Source of the DNA: Galdieria partita
Lineage: Eukaryota > Rhodophyta > Bangiophyceae > Galdieriales > Galdieriaceae
DNA: 64,000 bases
Assembly (NCBI GenBank): GCA_025991245.1
Contig: BQMJ01000044.1
Location: forward strand, 145,220 to 209,219
Reading direction: 5' to 3'
Made by a program: the position numbers and the translations under genes. Within the stretch, counting starts at the first letter, position 1. Each line of letters opens with the position of its first letter. Shown here in pieces: positions 34,771 to 45,144 of this stretch. The notes under the pieces are model-generated. The model did not search any database. It had not been told where the DNA came from and was given only the letters and a program-made list of their open reading frames with translations.

Positions 34771-36990
34771 TTATTCCAACAAAACTCGAAAACTTTCCGA
34801 GAATCCTTCTCTACAAAGAAACTCGACAAAGCTTGGAACCGATGAACTGGTTTTAGCCTCCTTAAAGGATAATGGAGTAACATAAACAATAATTATGTGG
34901 TCTCGCCAATCAACACCTTTCAGATCCAATAAACGAAAATCTATAACTCTTCCAAAATCATCTTTCTCTAGCATGATTGTACATTCTTCATTGAAAATCA
35001 AGCAAAGTATGTTCAATAACTGACAGTCGCCTTTTACTTCTCTCTGTATCAAATTCTCTCGACTCCTCTTCCTACTACGTCTTTGGCGACCTTTGGAAAG
35101 CTTAGTTGATTTTTGTTCGCTCTTTGTCCTAATAGTTGATAAAATGGCGGATTCTGAGGAATTCCAAACATCTCCCTTGTGAAAAGGTGGCAGTAAGGCA
35201 TTTTCCATAGCTGCATAGCCGCTTTTATGGTTGTAGAATGATGATACAGATACTTGAAACAAGTATATATGCCACTGAGAATCCACAATATCCACAAAAA
35301 TATAGTCAAATCGAGAACATTGTTCCGCCAGTAATATCCAACAAGAATGAGTAAACTTCTTCATTGGAGGATCAAATTTATTTCCAACCAACCGAACCCA
35401 ACTGTTACAAGATAAACTCAACTTCTTATAAGGTTTGCTATCCGAGCCGATCGTCACTTCTCTCATATTACTGACAAACCATAGAAAGAATAATTCTTTC
35501 AAAGTTTGACTCTTTGTACTCTGCTCACTTCTAAAACGTTCAACAAGTTTGATCAAGTAATTCTTAGAAGCATATCTTTTAAGGAAGGAGGATAGCAAAA
35601 TATCACGTGCAATGCTGTTGTAAAAACGCAAATAGGAGCGATTCACAACCACCAATAAACCTCGATTCGATATGCTTCATCAGCAATAATAACATTGGGA
35701 ACCTTCCAGTGCATGAATAGTTTATATAGCATCGTATAAAAGTCATCCCTAGCTTCTTTATAGCTAAGACTTCTGACATAAGTTGTATGGCTTTTCTTCA
35801 TTTCCGGAAAGCATTCTGAGGTAAAATAAGTCTTCAAATTCTCAAATTTAACATACGGAATATCGTTGGCAAGAAACACCATTTTGGCTATCATTCTCGG
35901 CACCAACCCAGTAAGTTCGACCACTTCTTCTGAATGTTCACGAAGAATGGAGGGATAATCGGGTAGTTCTTGCCACAAGTCAAATTCTTTGAAACTTAGC
36001 CGCTCCAAATATTGTTTGATATCTGCATAACCACTAGGCAAATTATCTTCAAATTGATAATGCTGTGAACCTGCAGTAAGAATTCCACAATAAGGCTATT
36101 CAAGCAAATGGAAAAGTCATTATAAATAGAGAGAGAGAGAGAGTCATTACTTACTGTACTCATCACTTCAAAATCAGTGTAAAACTGGAAAAAATCCGGC
36201 CATCTGTTTGTTTTATTGCCAAACTCGCCCCACAACGCATTATGTTCATCTACAACCAACATATTGCGTGGCTTCAGTTGCATCATAAAGCGACGAATAG
36301 CGAAAGCTAGATCCAGAACTTTCTTTTTGATACAAAAATGTATCACGTGCTTAAGAGGAGCGCCGTTTAAAAATTTATAGTTCCCTGACTCAAAACTCGG
36401 CAACTCGTTCATAAAACGGAGAAATTCATGAACAAAGCAATTTCAAGTAAAGTGCAACCATTTGCGAGACGTTCTAATTTCCGCTAACCATGCTGTTGTG
36501 TTTCCAATATATTGCAGGGGAATCCTGCAGTGTCTTGAAAACACAGCTTCCATATACATCTCTACGCTCTTTCCCAGTCCACTTGCTGCCGATAGAATAT
36601 TCTGTCTGCGTGGTAGGCTGGGAGTTGTCATACCAAGGCTTTCTATGAGCCGATTCTATCTCCAAATAAACTCTCGTCTCAGAAAGATACTGGACATTTT
36701 GTCGGCCCTTTTTTCTACTGAAAAATCATCAGAAAACAGCCTGAGAGAAACCAACTGTGCTATGTCTTCAAAAGTTTCTTCCCCAAGTGTCAAGATTTCT
36801 CCTCCAACTTGTATTTTTTCTCCAAGAAATGAAGCAACGGATTTGAACTTACACTCTAGTTGAAGATTAAGTTTGTCAACCATACTTTGCTAAAATTTTC
36901 GTCAATTTTTAGACCATCTTGAAATATTTCTTCGTATCTAACAGACTCTCCGGACATATTCGAAAAAGTTTCACTAGTCATCCTTTGACG
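34771..36990 (-). pseudogene. Broken Crinkler/RHS-like P-loop NTPase gene with C-terminal domain (copy 1)
   Basis: Minus-strand remnants in several frames are collinear with the neighbouring copy at 37,312-38,977. The order is an N-terminal domain (KIQVGGEILTLGEETFED), Walker A in SAASGLGKS, RHCRIPLQYIGN, Walker B in NMLVVDEHNALW, then LSFKEFDLWQELPDYPSIL and VVELTGLVPRMIAKM. It extends past copy 2 into a C-terminal domain with FDYIFVDIVDSQWHIYLFQV. Lesions relative to copy 2 are a 4-nt loss near 36,870, a TGG-to-TAG change near 36,650, a 1-nt loss plus a further frame change at 36,430-36,480, and a 2-nt loss near 35,655. The ~50-bp intron near 36,090-36,150 is conserved. The NTPase resembles that of Crinkler/RHS proteins and the C-terminal domain could be a decayed nuclease; both are inference. 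This copy cannot make a full protein. Confidence 0.6.
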
Positions 36991-37311
36991 GCTGCCAAAC
37001 ATTCACAAAAACAACTTGTGCAATTCAACACAAACTTTAAAAGTTTATAGAGTTGTATAGTTTATACAATTTTCTTTAAAGATATACTTTGGAATTCAAA
37101 CAACGAGGATATCGCTCTGTCGGTAATATTTAACAGGAATGAGTAAACCTTTTCATTGGAGGATCAAATTCATCTCTAATCAACCGAACCCAACTACTAC
37201 AAGATAAACTCAAGTTTCTATACGGTTTGCTATCGGAACGGATAGTCACTTCTTCCACATTACAGACAAACCATAGTAAGAATATTCTTCAAAAGTTTGA
37301 CTCTTTATTCT

Positions 37312-38977
37312 CTATCCATTTCGATAACGTTCAGCAAGTTCAGCCAAGTACTTCTCAGAAGCATATCTTTCAAGGAAAGAGGATAACAAGATGTCGCGTG
37401 CAACGCTATTATAAAAGCGCAAGTAGATGCGATCCACTACAACTAATAAACCTCGACTAATATATGCTCCGTCTGCAATAGTAATATTGGGTTTAGTTCT
37501 ATCCATGAATAGCTTATAAAGCATAGAATCAAAATCTCGCTTTTCTTCTTCAGACCTAAGTCCATCGAGATAGTCATTATGCCTTCTTATCATTTCACAA
37601 TACACTTTTGAGGTGAATTCAACCCTCAAATCTTCAAAACTAGCATCAGGATGATCGTTGGCCAGAGCAACCATTCTGGCTATCATTATAGGCACCAACC
37701 CAGTAAGTTCGACCACTTCATCTGAATGTTGACGAAGAATAGAGGGATAATCAGATAAATCTTCCCACAAGTCAAATTCTTTGAAACTTAGCGGCTCCAA
37801 ATAGTGTTTGACCTTACTATAACCACTACGCAAATTATCTTCAAATTGATGATGCTGTGAACCTGCAAGAAGAACTCCACAATAAGGCTATTCAAGTAAA
37901 TAAAAAAGTCATCATAAAACAAGAGAGAACCATGACTTACTGTATTCATTACTTCAAACTCAGTGTAAAACTGGAAAAAATCCGGCCATCTATTTATGTT
38001 ACGACCAAACTCGCTCCACAACGCATTATGTTCATCAACAATTAACATATTGCGTGGTGCAAGCTCTATCATAACACGACGAATAGCAAACGCTAGATTC
38101 AGATCTTTCCCTTTCATGGCAAAATAAATGACATTTTTAAGAGGAGCACCATTCAAAAAACTATATCGAGATGAAATGAATTCTGGTAAGCCATCTACGA
38201 TATTTGCATTCATAAAAAGCAACATTTTCAAGTAACGGGAAACCATTTGAGAGATGTTGCTACAGTTCTTCAACCACGCCTCTGCGTTTCCAATATACTG
38301 CAGGGGAATCCTGCAGTGCCTTGAAAACACAGCGGCCATATAGAGCTCTACGCTCTTTCCTAGACCACTAGCTGCAGAAACTATGATCTGCTGGGGTGGA
38401 GGACTGCAACCTTTTGCATCAAGACTTTCAATGTGTCTATTCCACCTCTTGATAAACTCTCGTCTCAGAAAGATTCTCGAAATATTACCAGGACTTGGCT
38501 GAACTGGAAAATCTTCGGGAAACTTCTTGGGAACAAGCAACGGTGCAACGTCTTCAAAAGTTTCTTCTCCAACTTTGAAAACTTTACTTCCTACTTGTAT
38601 TTTTTCTCCAAGAACTGACGCAACAGTTTTGAACAAACACTCTTGTTGAAGATAAGGCAAGTTTGTCAACCATACGTTGCTGAACTTTTCGTCAATTTTA
38701 ACATCGTCTGGTACAAATATCTCTCTGAAGTCAATATATCTTTCATTGTCTCTGCCACGACCATTTATGACTGAAGCAAGAATAACTCTTCGACGACCGA
38801 AACTAGAACGCTTCTTGTCAAAACACGACAAAGATTTTGTAAAGCTTCTATTCCATAAATGACACTCTTTGGTTCTACAAAACACACCTTAGTTTCGAAT
38901 GGATACTGAACATTGGCTGGGGAAAGACATGTAGAATGAAACGAAAAAGCAAAGCAACCAACAAGCATTGCAACCAT
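37312..38977 (-). CDS. Crinkler/RHS-like P-loop NTPase, C-terminally truncated (copy 2)
   Basis: Three exons give about 520 residues. The first exon from ATG 38977 encodes a hydrophobic leader (MVAMLVGCFAFSFHS) that looks like a signal or transit peptide. A ~40-bp intron with a gtgttt donor follows. The NTPase has Walker A in SAASGLGKS, RHCRIPLQYIGN, Walker B with the unusual continuation in NMLIVDEHNALW, and the winged-helix-like part LSFKEFDLWEDL and VVELTGLVPIMIARM. A 51-bp intron near 37,890-37,940 restores the frame. The reading frame ends at a TAG (37,314-37,312) exactly where copy 1 has CAG. Homology to copy 1 continues to about 37,100 and then stops, so the C-terminal domain is lost. 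It may still yield an NTPase-only protein. The family is suggested by the DEHN Walker B and domain order; it could instead be another horizontally acquired ATPase family. Confidence 0.55.
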
Positions 38978-40737
38978 CCAACGTTATCTCACAATCTCGA
39001 AACCCGGCTGGATGGACGATTGCTCTAAAGCCAATCAATAATGATATAATCATTGTCTACTGAATTGTTGTTTGCAAACAAAGAAAACCCTAAAAGTTTC
39101 ACAAAGTTTAAACTAAGTATGTTTGATTAGAAAAATTGTCTTTCAACGAACAAGTGAAAGCTACAATTTGAGTAATTTTATTTCCCACTATGGATGGTGT
39201 TTGACTTGCTGTTTCAAAGAGAAATATTGTACTGCCTTCTCTTAGTTACCATGTTTAGAATGTTGTAAAGTTTGCAAAAGCACGTTGTTACTTATTCAAT
39301 TTTTATGTCTTGATAATAACTATATACAGCATTCTAGGAGTATCCTTGACAGTTGTTCATTGTTTACGAAAATTGCCAAAGTGCATCGTATGCTAAGATA
39401 GAAACGACTCCCTTGCATATAGTGGATAAGCATTTCTAACACAAACTTTGAATCTTTCTTATGAAAAATATGCTTTCAACTTACCCAGAATTGGTTTGTC
39501 TGATACTCTCATACAGTTTATCGTCTCAATAAGAGTCGTTTACAATGTATTTGTCTGGTTTATTTTCAGATGATTGCTTTGTTTTCCAAAAAATGTTGAC
39601 GCACTATATATATGGCAAGTTTTGACTATTTACCAAAAGGGATTTTCATTTAAAGTCTTTTTCCGTCAGGCTCAATTTGTTTTGCTTTCTAAGTGACAAT
39701 AAGTAAAAATACTGCTCTTCAAGACATCCATAGAATGAATTCATTTGAACTAAACACCAATTTGCAAGTCATTGAAGAGAAACTGTTTCTTCTCAGACAA
39801 CACTCACATGGAGCGATATCATCTCAAGACAATATATGCAAGAGTTTTGAAACAACAGTAGGTCAACAAACTATAAAACAACCAAGGTCGAGTTGTACGA
39901 AATGTCATTCTGTAAAAGCAAAGGACCTAACATATTTCCAAGAAATTTTTTGAATAACAATTTGAAGACTTTATTCAAAGGTAAAATGTCAAATGTTGTT
40001 ATGATTACGAGTTAGTCTTGGGTAGCTTATAATAAATGATTGATTGAGTGCTAAAACATCCATTGATTCATTTTTAAATGACTATCAAGTTGCGCATATC
40101 ACTTTGTCCGGATTCATGATCAACCGGTATCTATGATTCCATCACAACTTTGCATAATTTTCTCTAAAAAGGCGTGCGTATCTTTCTTCTTGAAAAATAC
40201 GATCAATATTTTCTTGGAGCATTCATTCAATCCAATTACGTGCGTAGCTTGATAGAATACTTTCAATTCCTTCTTGGAATAAATTATATCTTACCTGCAC
40301 ATTTTCTTCTCGGATCTTTGCGTCAAATAAAACGAAACTATAAGTTGACAGCTCCAGAATGTCCAACTAGTCCCCTTTGATGGTTGCACCAGTTGGACTT
40401 CATTCAAACAGAGCTGTCAATTGCAAAGATATGAATGATCAAACTCAATATGGTCTCTGACATTGTATTTGCAAGTAGCATAAAGATAACAATATTCTAA
40501 ACTATGTTCTCGTGATAAGAAAAGTAAACAGTTAATACTCTTTTATGCATACACTTTGTGATTGAAAGAATCTGTGAAAAAGAATGACAAGTGATGTAGG
40601 TCATTAAATGACTTTCGACACTGTCCTATGACAATCATGACACATTTTAGAATACCACTAGTACATTTCAAACATATTTAATTCAAATGTTCCAGAGATA
40701 ATTATCGAATGAACAATTGACTATACGAATTCAAACT
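38978..40737. other. AT-rich subtelomeric spacer
   Basis: No convincing gene. Two short frames (39,693-39,953 and 40,174-40,380, both +) begin with GTG and resemble nothing I recognise. They may be decayed exons of the subtelomeric families. No tandem repeat is evident. Confidence 0.5.
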
Positions 40738-42846
40738 TTATTGCCAACTTAAGAAACTGTGACGAGCTCTTCGAAGTAAGTCGGGTCCAAAATCCCCAAA
40801 AAGGGGACGATCAGTAGAAGAGAATGCTCTTTCAAGTCCATTCAATATTTCTTTGTCAATGAGCATTTCTACATCTCTTTCACAAAGAATAACAAGCTCA
40901 CAATTGGAAGGAATCGTAAAAGATTCACTTTCAATAGACATTCCACTACTGTAACAACGACTTTGATCACCCAACTCGCTTGCAACATTGAATGACAATT
41001 TTGTACCAACTACAATAAGCATACAATGATTCTTATCAGGTGCGTTGGATAAAACTTGATTAGAAACAGGAACAAGAAATTTTTCTGCTTCTTCAATAAT
41101 ATCTGACCAGCCAATTCGTTCAGAATTCCAACGACCTTTGCAAGCAACTCCCACAATAAGAACTTTAGAATCAACGGGAGATTGCAATTTGAATATAATA
41201 TCAGGACTACGCGAATTGGTGTCTACTGGAATATAAACTCTATCAAAATAAAGTGCTTCTTGAATATTCTTGTTCCATTCATTACTTCCATAAGTTTTCC
41301 GTTTCTTGTTTGATTCACTCCTTGATTCAGAAACACCAACAGATCTCATGTAATCAAGGGGTGAAGGTTCCCTGATGGGAAGTTTCATTTCTTTAAATAC
41401 GGCGGACAACTGACATAACAACTCCCTAAACTCATTTCGTACTTTGGACGAAAGCATCAAAATAAGTCGGATAGCAACAATTCCTTCAAATACTCGACAC
41501 TTTGAAGAAAAGAAGCAATCAACTGGCTCTAATTTGAGTGATCCAAGAAGTATCTGTTCCAATAACGAGAGAGATGATAGATGCTCAAAGTTTCCAACGA
41601 AAACCTTTGGAATCAGCACTTGAAAAGTATCCTGATCAATAGGGTATCGATAGAGTCCCATTTCATTAACAGCGTCAAACAAATAACATTCCGAGTTTAG
41701 TTCATCATATAGTTTGAAAGGTATATGAAACAGAGCCATCATCAATAATATGCCAAATTCAGTCTTTTTATCCTCGTCTGAAGTTGATATGTGTTGTATA
41801 AAAGGTTCAGCACAGATTCTTTGGAAACCATCCTCATTCATACATGACAAACATTCATCTTTCGACCTAAAAGATTGTCCTCTTGTTTGTACATAATTCA
41901 AAAGCATATTCACTGCACGAGTAACCAAACCAGGGACTCCACCGGTACATTCCAATAGTGCCTCTGCCAATTCATCTACTGAAAACGAAGAACTACATAG
42001 AATATCACAAACTCGATAATGAAACTGTTCTTCGAGATGACTTTTTTCAAGGAATTCAACGATATTGGAAGAGCTTAAAGGTGATAACGAAATAAAATGT
42101 AGTAACACCCTTGGTTCAACAGTTACAGAATTCTTAATTCTTAAACCCTCGCTTTTTCCAACAACAATAAAGAATACATTGTCTTGTTTACAGAGTCTCC
42201 GAACAATACCGAAGAAGTCGTTGTATGGAAAAACTTCACCATCTTGGGTCCTTTCGAAATCAAATTCACCGTAGCTTTCATCTAGAGCACCAATCTCATC
42301 AAACACCACAAGAAGATATTGATTGGTAGGAATGTTTAATTTATCTCGCAACAGTGCTACTAGATTTGAGGGTTCCATTTCCACAGTTTCGAAGGCTTGT
42401 CTCTTTCGCATAACTGGAACACCAATTCGAGAGCAGGCGTTCTTGACCATCAAGTAGTAGATTGCCCATTCTAGACTTCTTTCCTCAGGGTCGGTTTGTT
42501 CAAGATCTCTCAAGTCCACGTACAAAAGGTTGGAAGTTTTCAACTTATCTAAAAACTCTTTCTTGGAAGAGTTCGAAGCAAAAGAAGCAATGGAAGTTTC
42601 ACTAAACCTCCGTATCAACTCCAAATAGTTAACACAAAAAGTAGTCTTGCCGGATCCAAACATATGAGGCGCGAATGGAACGGTCAAACGGTAATTGAGG
42701 CTGCTTGATTGACCCTTAAGTTGCTTTCGGTTTTTGTGAAGTTCGTAAAGTTTTCTTGTAACAAGAGAAACATCCTCTTCACGATCTACAAAAACAGGCT
42801 TGAACGTGTTGTCAGTCGCCCACCTTTCACCTAAACTCCTCATCAT
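40738..42846 (-). CDS. Large single-exon P-loop NTPase with candidate nuclease C-terminus
   Basis: An intact intronless frame of about 702 codons from ATG 42846 (the frame extends two codons to a TTG). The N-terminus reads FKPVFVDREEDV, a typical lead-in to STAND or archaeal-type ATPases. Walker A is HMFGSGKTTF near residue 65, Walker B YLLVVFDEIGAL near 183, a sensor-like strand is NVFFIVVGKSEGL, and ECTGGVPGLVTRAV matches the TGGxP element of the ATPase winged helix. Residues ~548-575 read SPDIIFKLQS then LIVGVACKGRW, which could be the PD-(D/E)xK core of a restriction-endonuclease-like fold with Cys in the acidic position (ACK). A basic KKRK precedes it. Possible relatives are Crinkler/RHS effectors or the expanded archaeal-type ATPases reported from Galdieria. 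Unlike copies 1 and 2 it shows no lesion. Function is not established. Confidence 0.65.
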   Translation of the reverse strand: MMRSLGERWATDNTFKPVFVDREEDVSLVTRKLYELHKNRKQLKGQSSSLNYRLTVPFAPHMFGSGKTTFCVNYLELIRRFSETSIASFASNSSKKEFLDKLKTSNLLYVDLRDLEQTDPEERSLEWAIYYLMVKNACSRIGVPVMRKRQAFETVEMEPSNLVALLRDKLNIPTNQYLLVVFDEIGALDESYGEFDFERTQDGEVFPYNDFFGIVRRLCKQDNVFFIVVGKSEGLRIKNSVTVEPRVLLHFISLSPLSSSNIVEFLEKSHLEEQFHYRVCDILCSSSFSVDELAEALLECTGGVPGLVTRAVNMLLNYVQTRGQSFRSKDECLSCMNEDGFQRICAEPFIQHISTSDEDKKTEFGILLMMALFHIPFKLYDELNSECYLFDAVNEMGLYRYPIDQDTFQVLIPKVFVGNFEHLSSLSLLEQILLGSLKLEPVDCFFSSKCRVFEGIVAIRLILMLSSKVRNEFRELLCQLSAVFKEMKLPIREPSPLDYMRSVGVSESRSESNKKRKTYGSNEWNKNIQEALYFDRVYIPVDTNSRSPDIIFKLQSPVDSKVLIVGVACKGRWNSERIGWSDIIEEAEKFLVPVSNQVLSNAPDKNHCMLIVVGTKLSFNVASELGDQSRCYSSGMSIESESFTIPSNCELVILCERDVEMLIDKEILNGLERAFSSTDRPLFGDFGPDLLRRARHSFLSWQ

Positions 42847-43319
42847 CGCCAAAACAAAATCGGTAATATATGAGATCGTTGGTGCTTCAAAGAATTTCTC
42901 GGTTATAAAAAGATAAATAGCACTAAAAATAAACTTGCTTTAGTATTGGAGGAGTCATAAACTACCACGTATATGTTTTATTTTATGAAATACATTTAGC
43001 TTTCACTTTTCAGTTTTATTTAGCACTATTTGGCTAAAGCTCTTTGTCAGTAAAGCTTTCTAAAAAGCTTGGCTAACCTTTCTCTAAGAAACTATATGGT
43101 TTGTAACTTCCAAAGATACCCAACGCACATCTGTATTGTTTGTCGCAATGGTTTAATTGTTGTGGTTGCAGAACTGATGGCTAAGTAGCTTTTACTGATA
43201 CCCTTTTTTAAGTAAATAAAGTTTCTTTATAGAATTTTTCTTTTTCGAATTTCAACAAGAAACTTTTTGAAAATTGCATATAGAGGATTTTGATTCTTTT
43301 TGAGTATTCCTGAAACCTT
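42847..43319. other. AT-rich spacer upstream of the NTPase gene
   Basis: Non-coding, T-rich sequence with no recognisable element apart from a generic 5' flank of the NTPase gene. Confidence 0.5.
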
Positions 43320-43930
43320 TTACTCGTTCGTACCCTTCCATGACTGGACTTGAACCTTGAGGTTTATAAAGGTACATTTTCAGTCCCAATGTATATACTT
43401 TGCAGCCCAGAACCTTTTTGAGAACTGTTGATCCTTATGTTTTGGTCTGTATGCAGGCGTTCAGTAAGTGTAATATCGTGAAAAATCACCTAGGTAAAGA
43501 GGCTCCTATTTGTCGTTAAGTTTGAATACTTGTCCTCTCTACATGTCCTTTAATGTTGTTGAGAATCCTCGTTTTACCTCAGTCTTCAATGTCCTTTGCA
43601 GTCTTTAAAGTTGACTCTGTGTTCATCTAATACACTGCTTCTCTCTTATTTGTTAGTTTGTTTCTAGTAAAGGTCTCCCTTTCCAGGTGGAGAGAAGAGA
43701 CCGCCCTTGACAACTGAGCTACGAAATTCAAAAGTGAGTCCCAAATTGCTAAAGCAAATTTGGTCCAAGTTTATTCGTAGAAAAAGTCTTTGCATCGTTT
43801 TTGCTTGTTTCCTTATTGGCTTTACCTGAGGATAGCACTTGGAGTGCACAGGAGGATGAAAGACCAAGAGTTCATCTTCGGTCAATTCAAAGCCAGAATT
43901 GGATGAAGAAGCGATTTACTTGAGAAGCTT
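43320..43930 (-). repeat. tRNA-like dispersed repeat, copy A
   Basis: About 600 bp are collinear, at an estimated 60% identity, with 49,490-50,095. Read on the minus strand near 43,720, TAGCTCAGTTG fits the pol III A-box consensus exactly. GCTC and GGGC flank a 9-nt loop, as in a tRNA D-arm. About 370 nt further, near 43,345, GGTTCAAGTCC fits the B-box consensus. The spacing is far too long for a normal tRNA gene, so this is more likely a SINE-like element with tRNA ancestry than a working tRNA. Confidence 0.45.
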
Positions 43931-45140
43931 TGCTACGAATGGAAAGAGAAATCTATTTGGACATAACTATGATAGTTTTGCGCATTATTGGTTCCTTAGA
44001 TAGAAACAGTGCTAAAGAGAATATTTCTGGAGTAGTAACATAGTCGACCCCTCTTTAACCTGAGATAGTTGTATATACATACTTATGGAAAGTTTTATCT
44101 TACTAAGCTTGGCGAAAACATAGTAGCTTACCAAATAGATCGTTTAGTAAATACCCAAAGTATTTTAAAAACCAAGGCAGAAGACCGAGTATTATCTACG
44201 AAACCAAACCTTGATCAGTACGATAAGGCAGATCAGTGTATATCGAATTGATAAAGTGCAGAGATCTTGAAAAATATTCTATTTGACTTAATTGTCTAGT
44301 GGTTTGAATGATTAGGATAAACAACAAGATTTTCCAAGGTTATATCAAATTTAGAGAACATATCCATATTTTAAAGCTGCTTTGGCAAAATAGTTTGAAA
44401 CCAAATTTGCAAGCAGAAATAATCGTAAAGATGACAGAAAATGAACAATTGATGATTACAAATATAGATGCATAAGTTGATGGTGTCATAGGTTCTATTT
44501 TACTCTGCATTATCAATCTCATGAGAGAAGATCTGGAGTGAATTGGACTCAAGTATTGGCTCCATTTCCTATAGTGGTTTGGAAGTCTGATATTGCAACT
44601 TTTTATCCTCCGATGAAGCAGATTTCGTTATTCCGTAAGTTTCAATGAAGTAATTGGGGCCAGTACTATGAAGGAATTAAGTTCTAGTTGGGAAGACACT
44701 AAAGTCTGCATCAAGATTGGATTGTACAACTTTTCAGTTGAGGAGAGTATATTTAAACGCTAAGGAAGGGACAAAGAATTGACTGATTCATTAAGAGCAT
44801 CAATTTGAGATAGTCATTTGTTTAGATTCATTCAATTGATTAGTGACTAAGTTGCAGCAGCTATATTAGAATAATCACAATGCTTTCAGATATTCAGATA
44901 GGTGAGCTGTTCGTGGTTTTCGCTATGTTTCTTCTTTTTTAACAATCTCAATATATTATTTGCTTCAATCTAATTCTCACGTATCTTTCAGATAAACAAT
45001 GTGACAATTGATTCTCAGGGAAATATTAAAGGACAAGGAAGGCTACACGCTAAGCAAAATAGGTAACTGCTAGAAATTAGCTTTTATTCTCAATTCATTT
45101 GATAACGCTTTATCTCTAAATGAACCAATGATTTCTCCAC
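43931..45140. other. AT-rich subtelomeric spacer
   Basis: About 1.2 kb with only short, unsupported frames. No RNA gene or repeat recognised. Confidence 0.5.
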
Positions 45141-45144
45141 GAGC

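Noticed and set aside
39693-40380. Two small + strand frames as genes
   Set aside because: Non-ATG starts, no recognisable domain, and surrounding AT-rich sequence without supporting splice structure.
43660-43750. A tRNA gene on the minus strand
   Set aside because: The D-arm and A-box fit, but there is no anticodon arm, T-arm or B-box at normal distance and no pairing acceptor stem.
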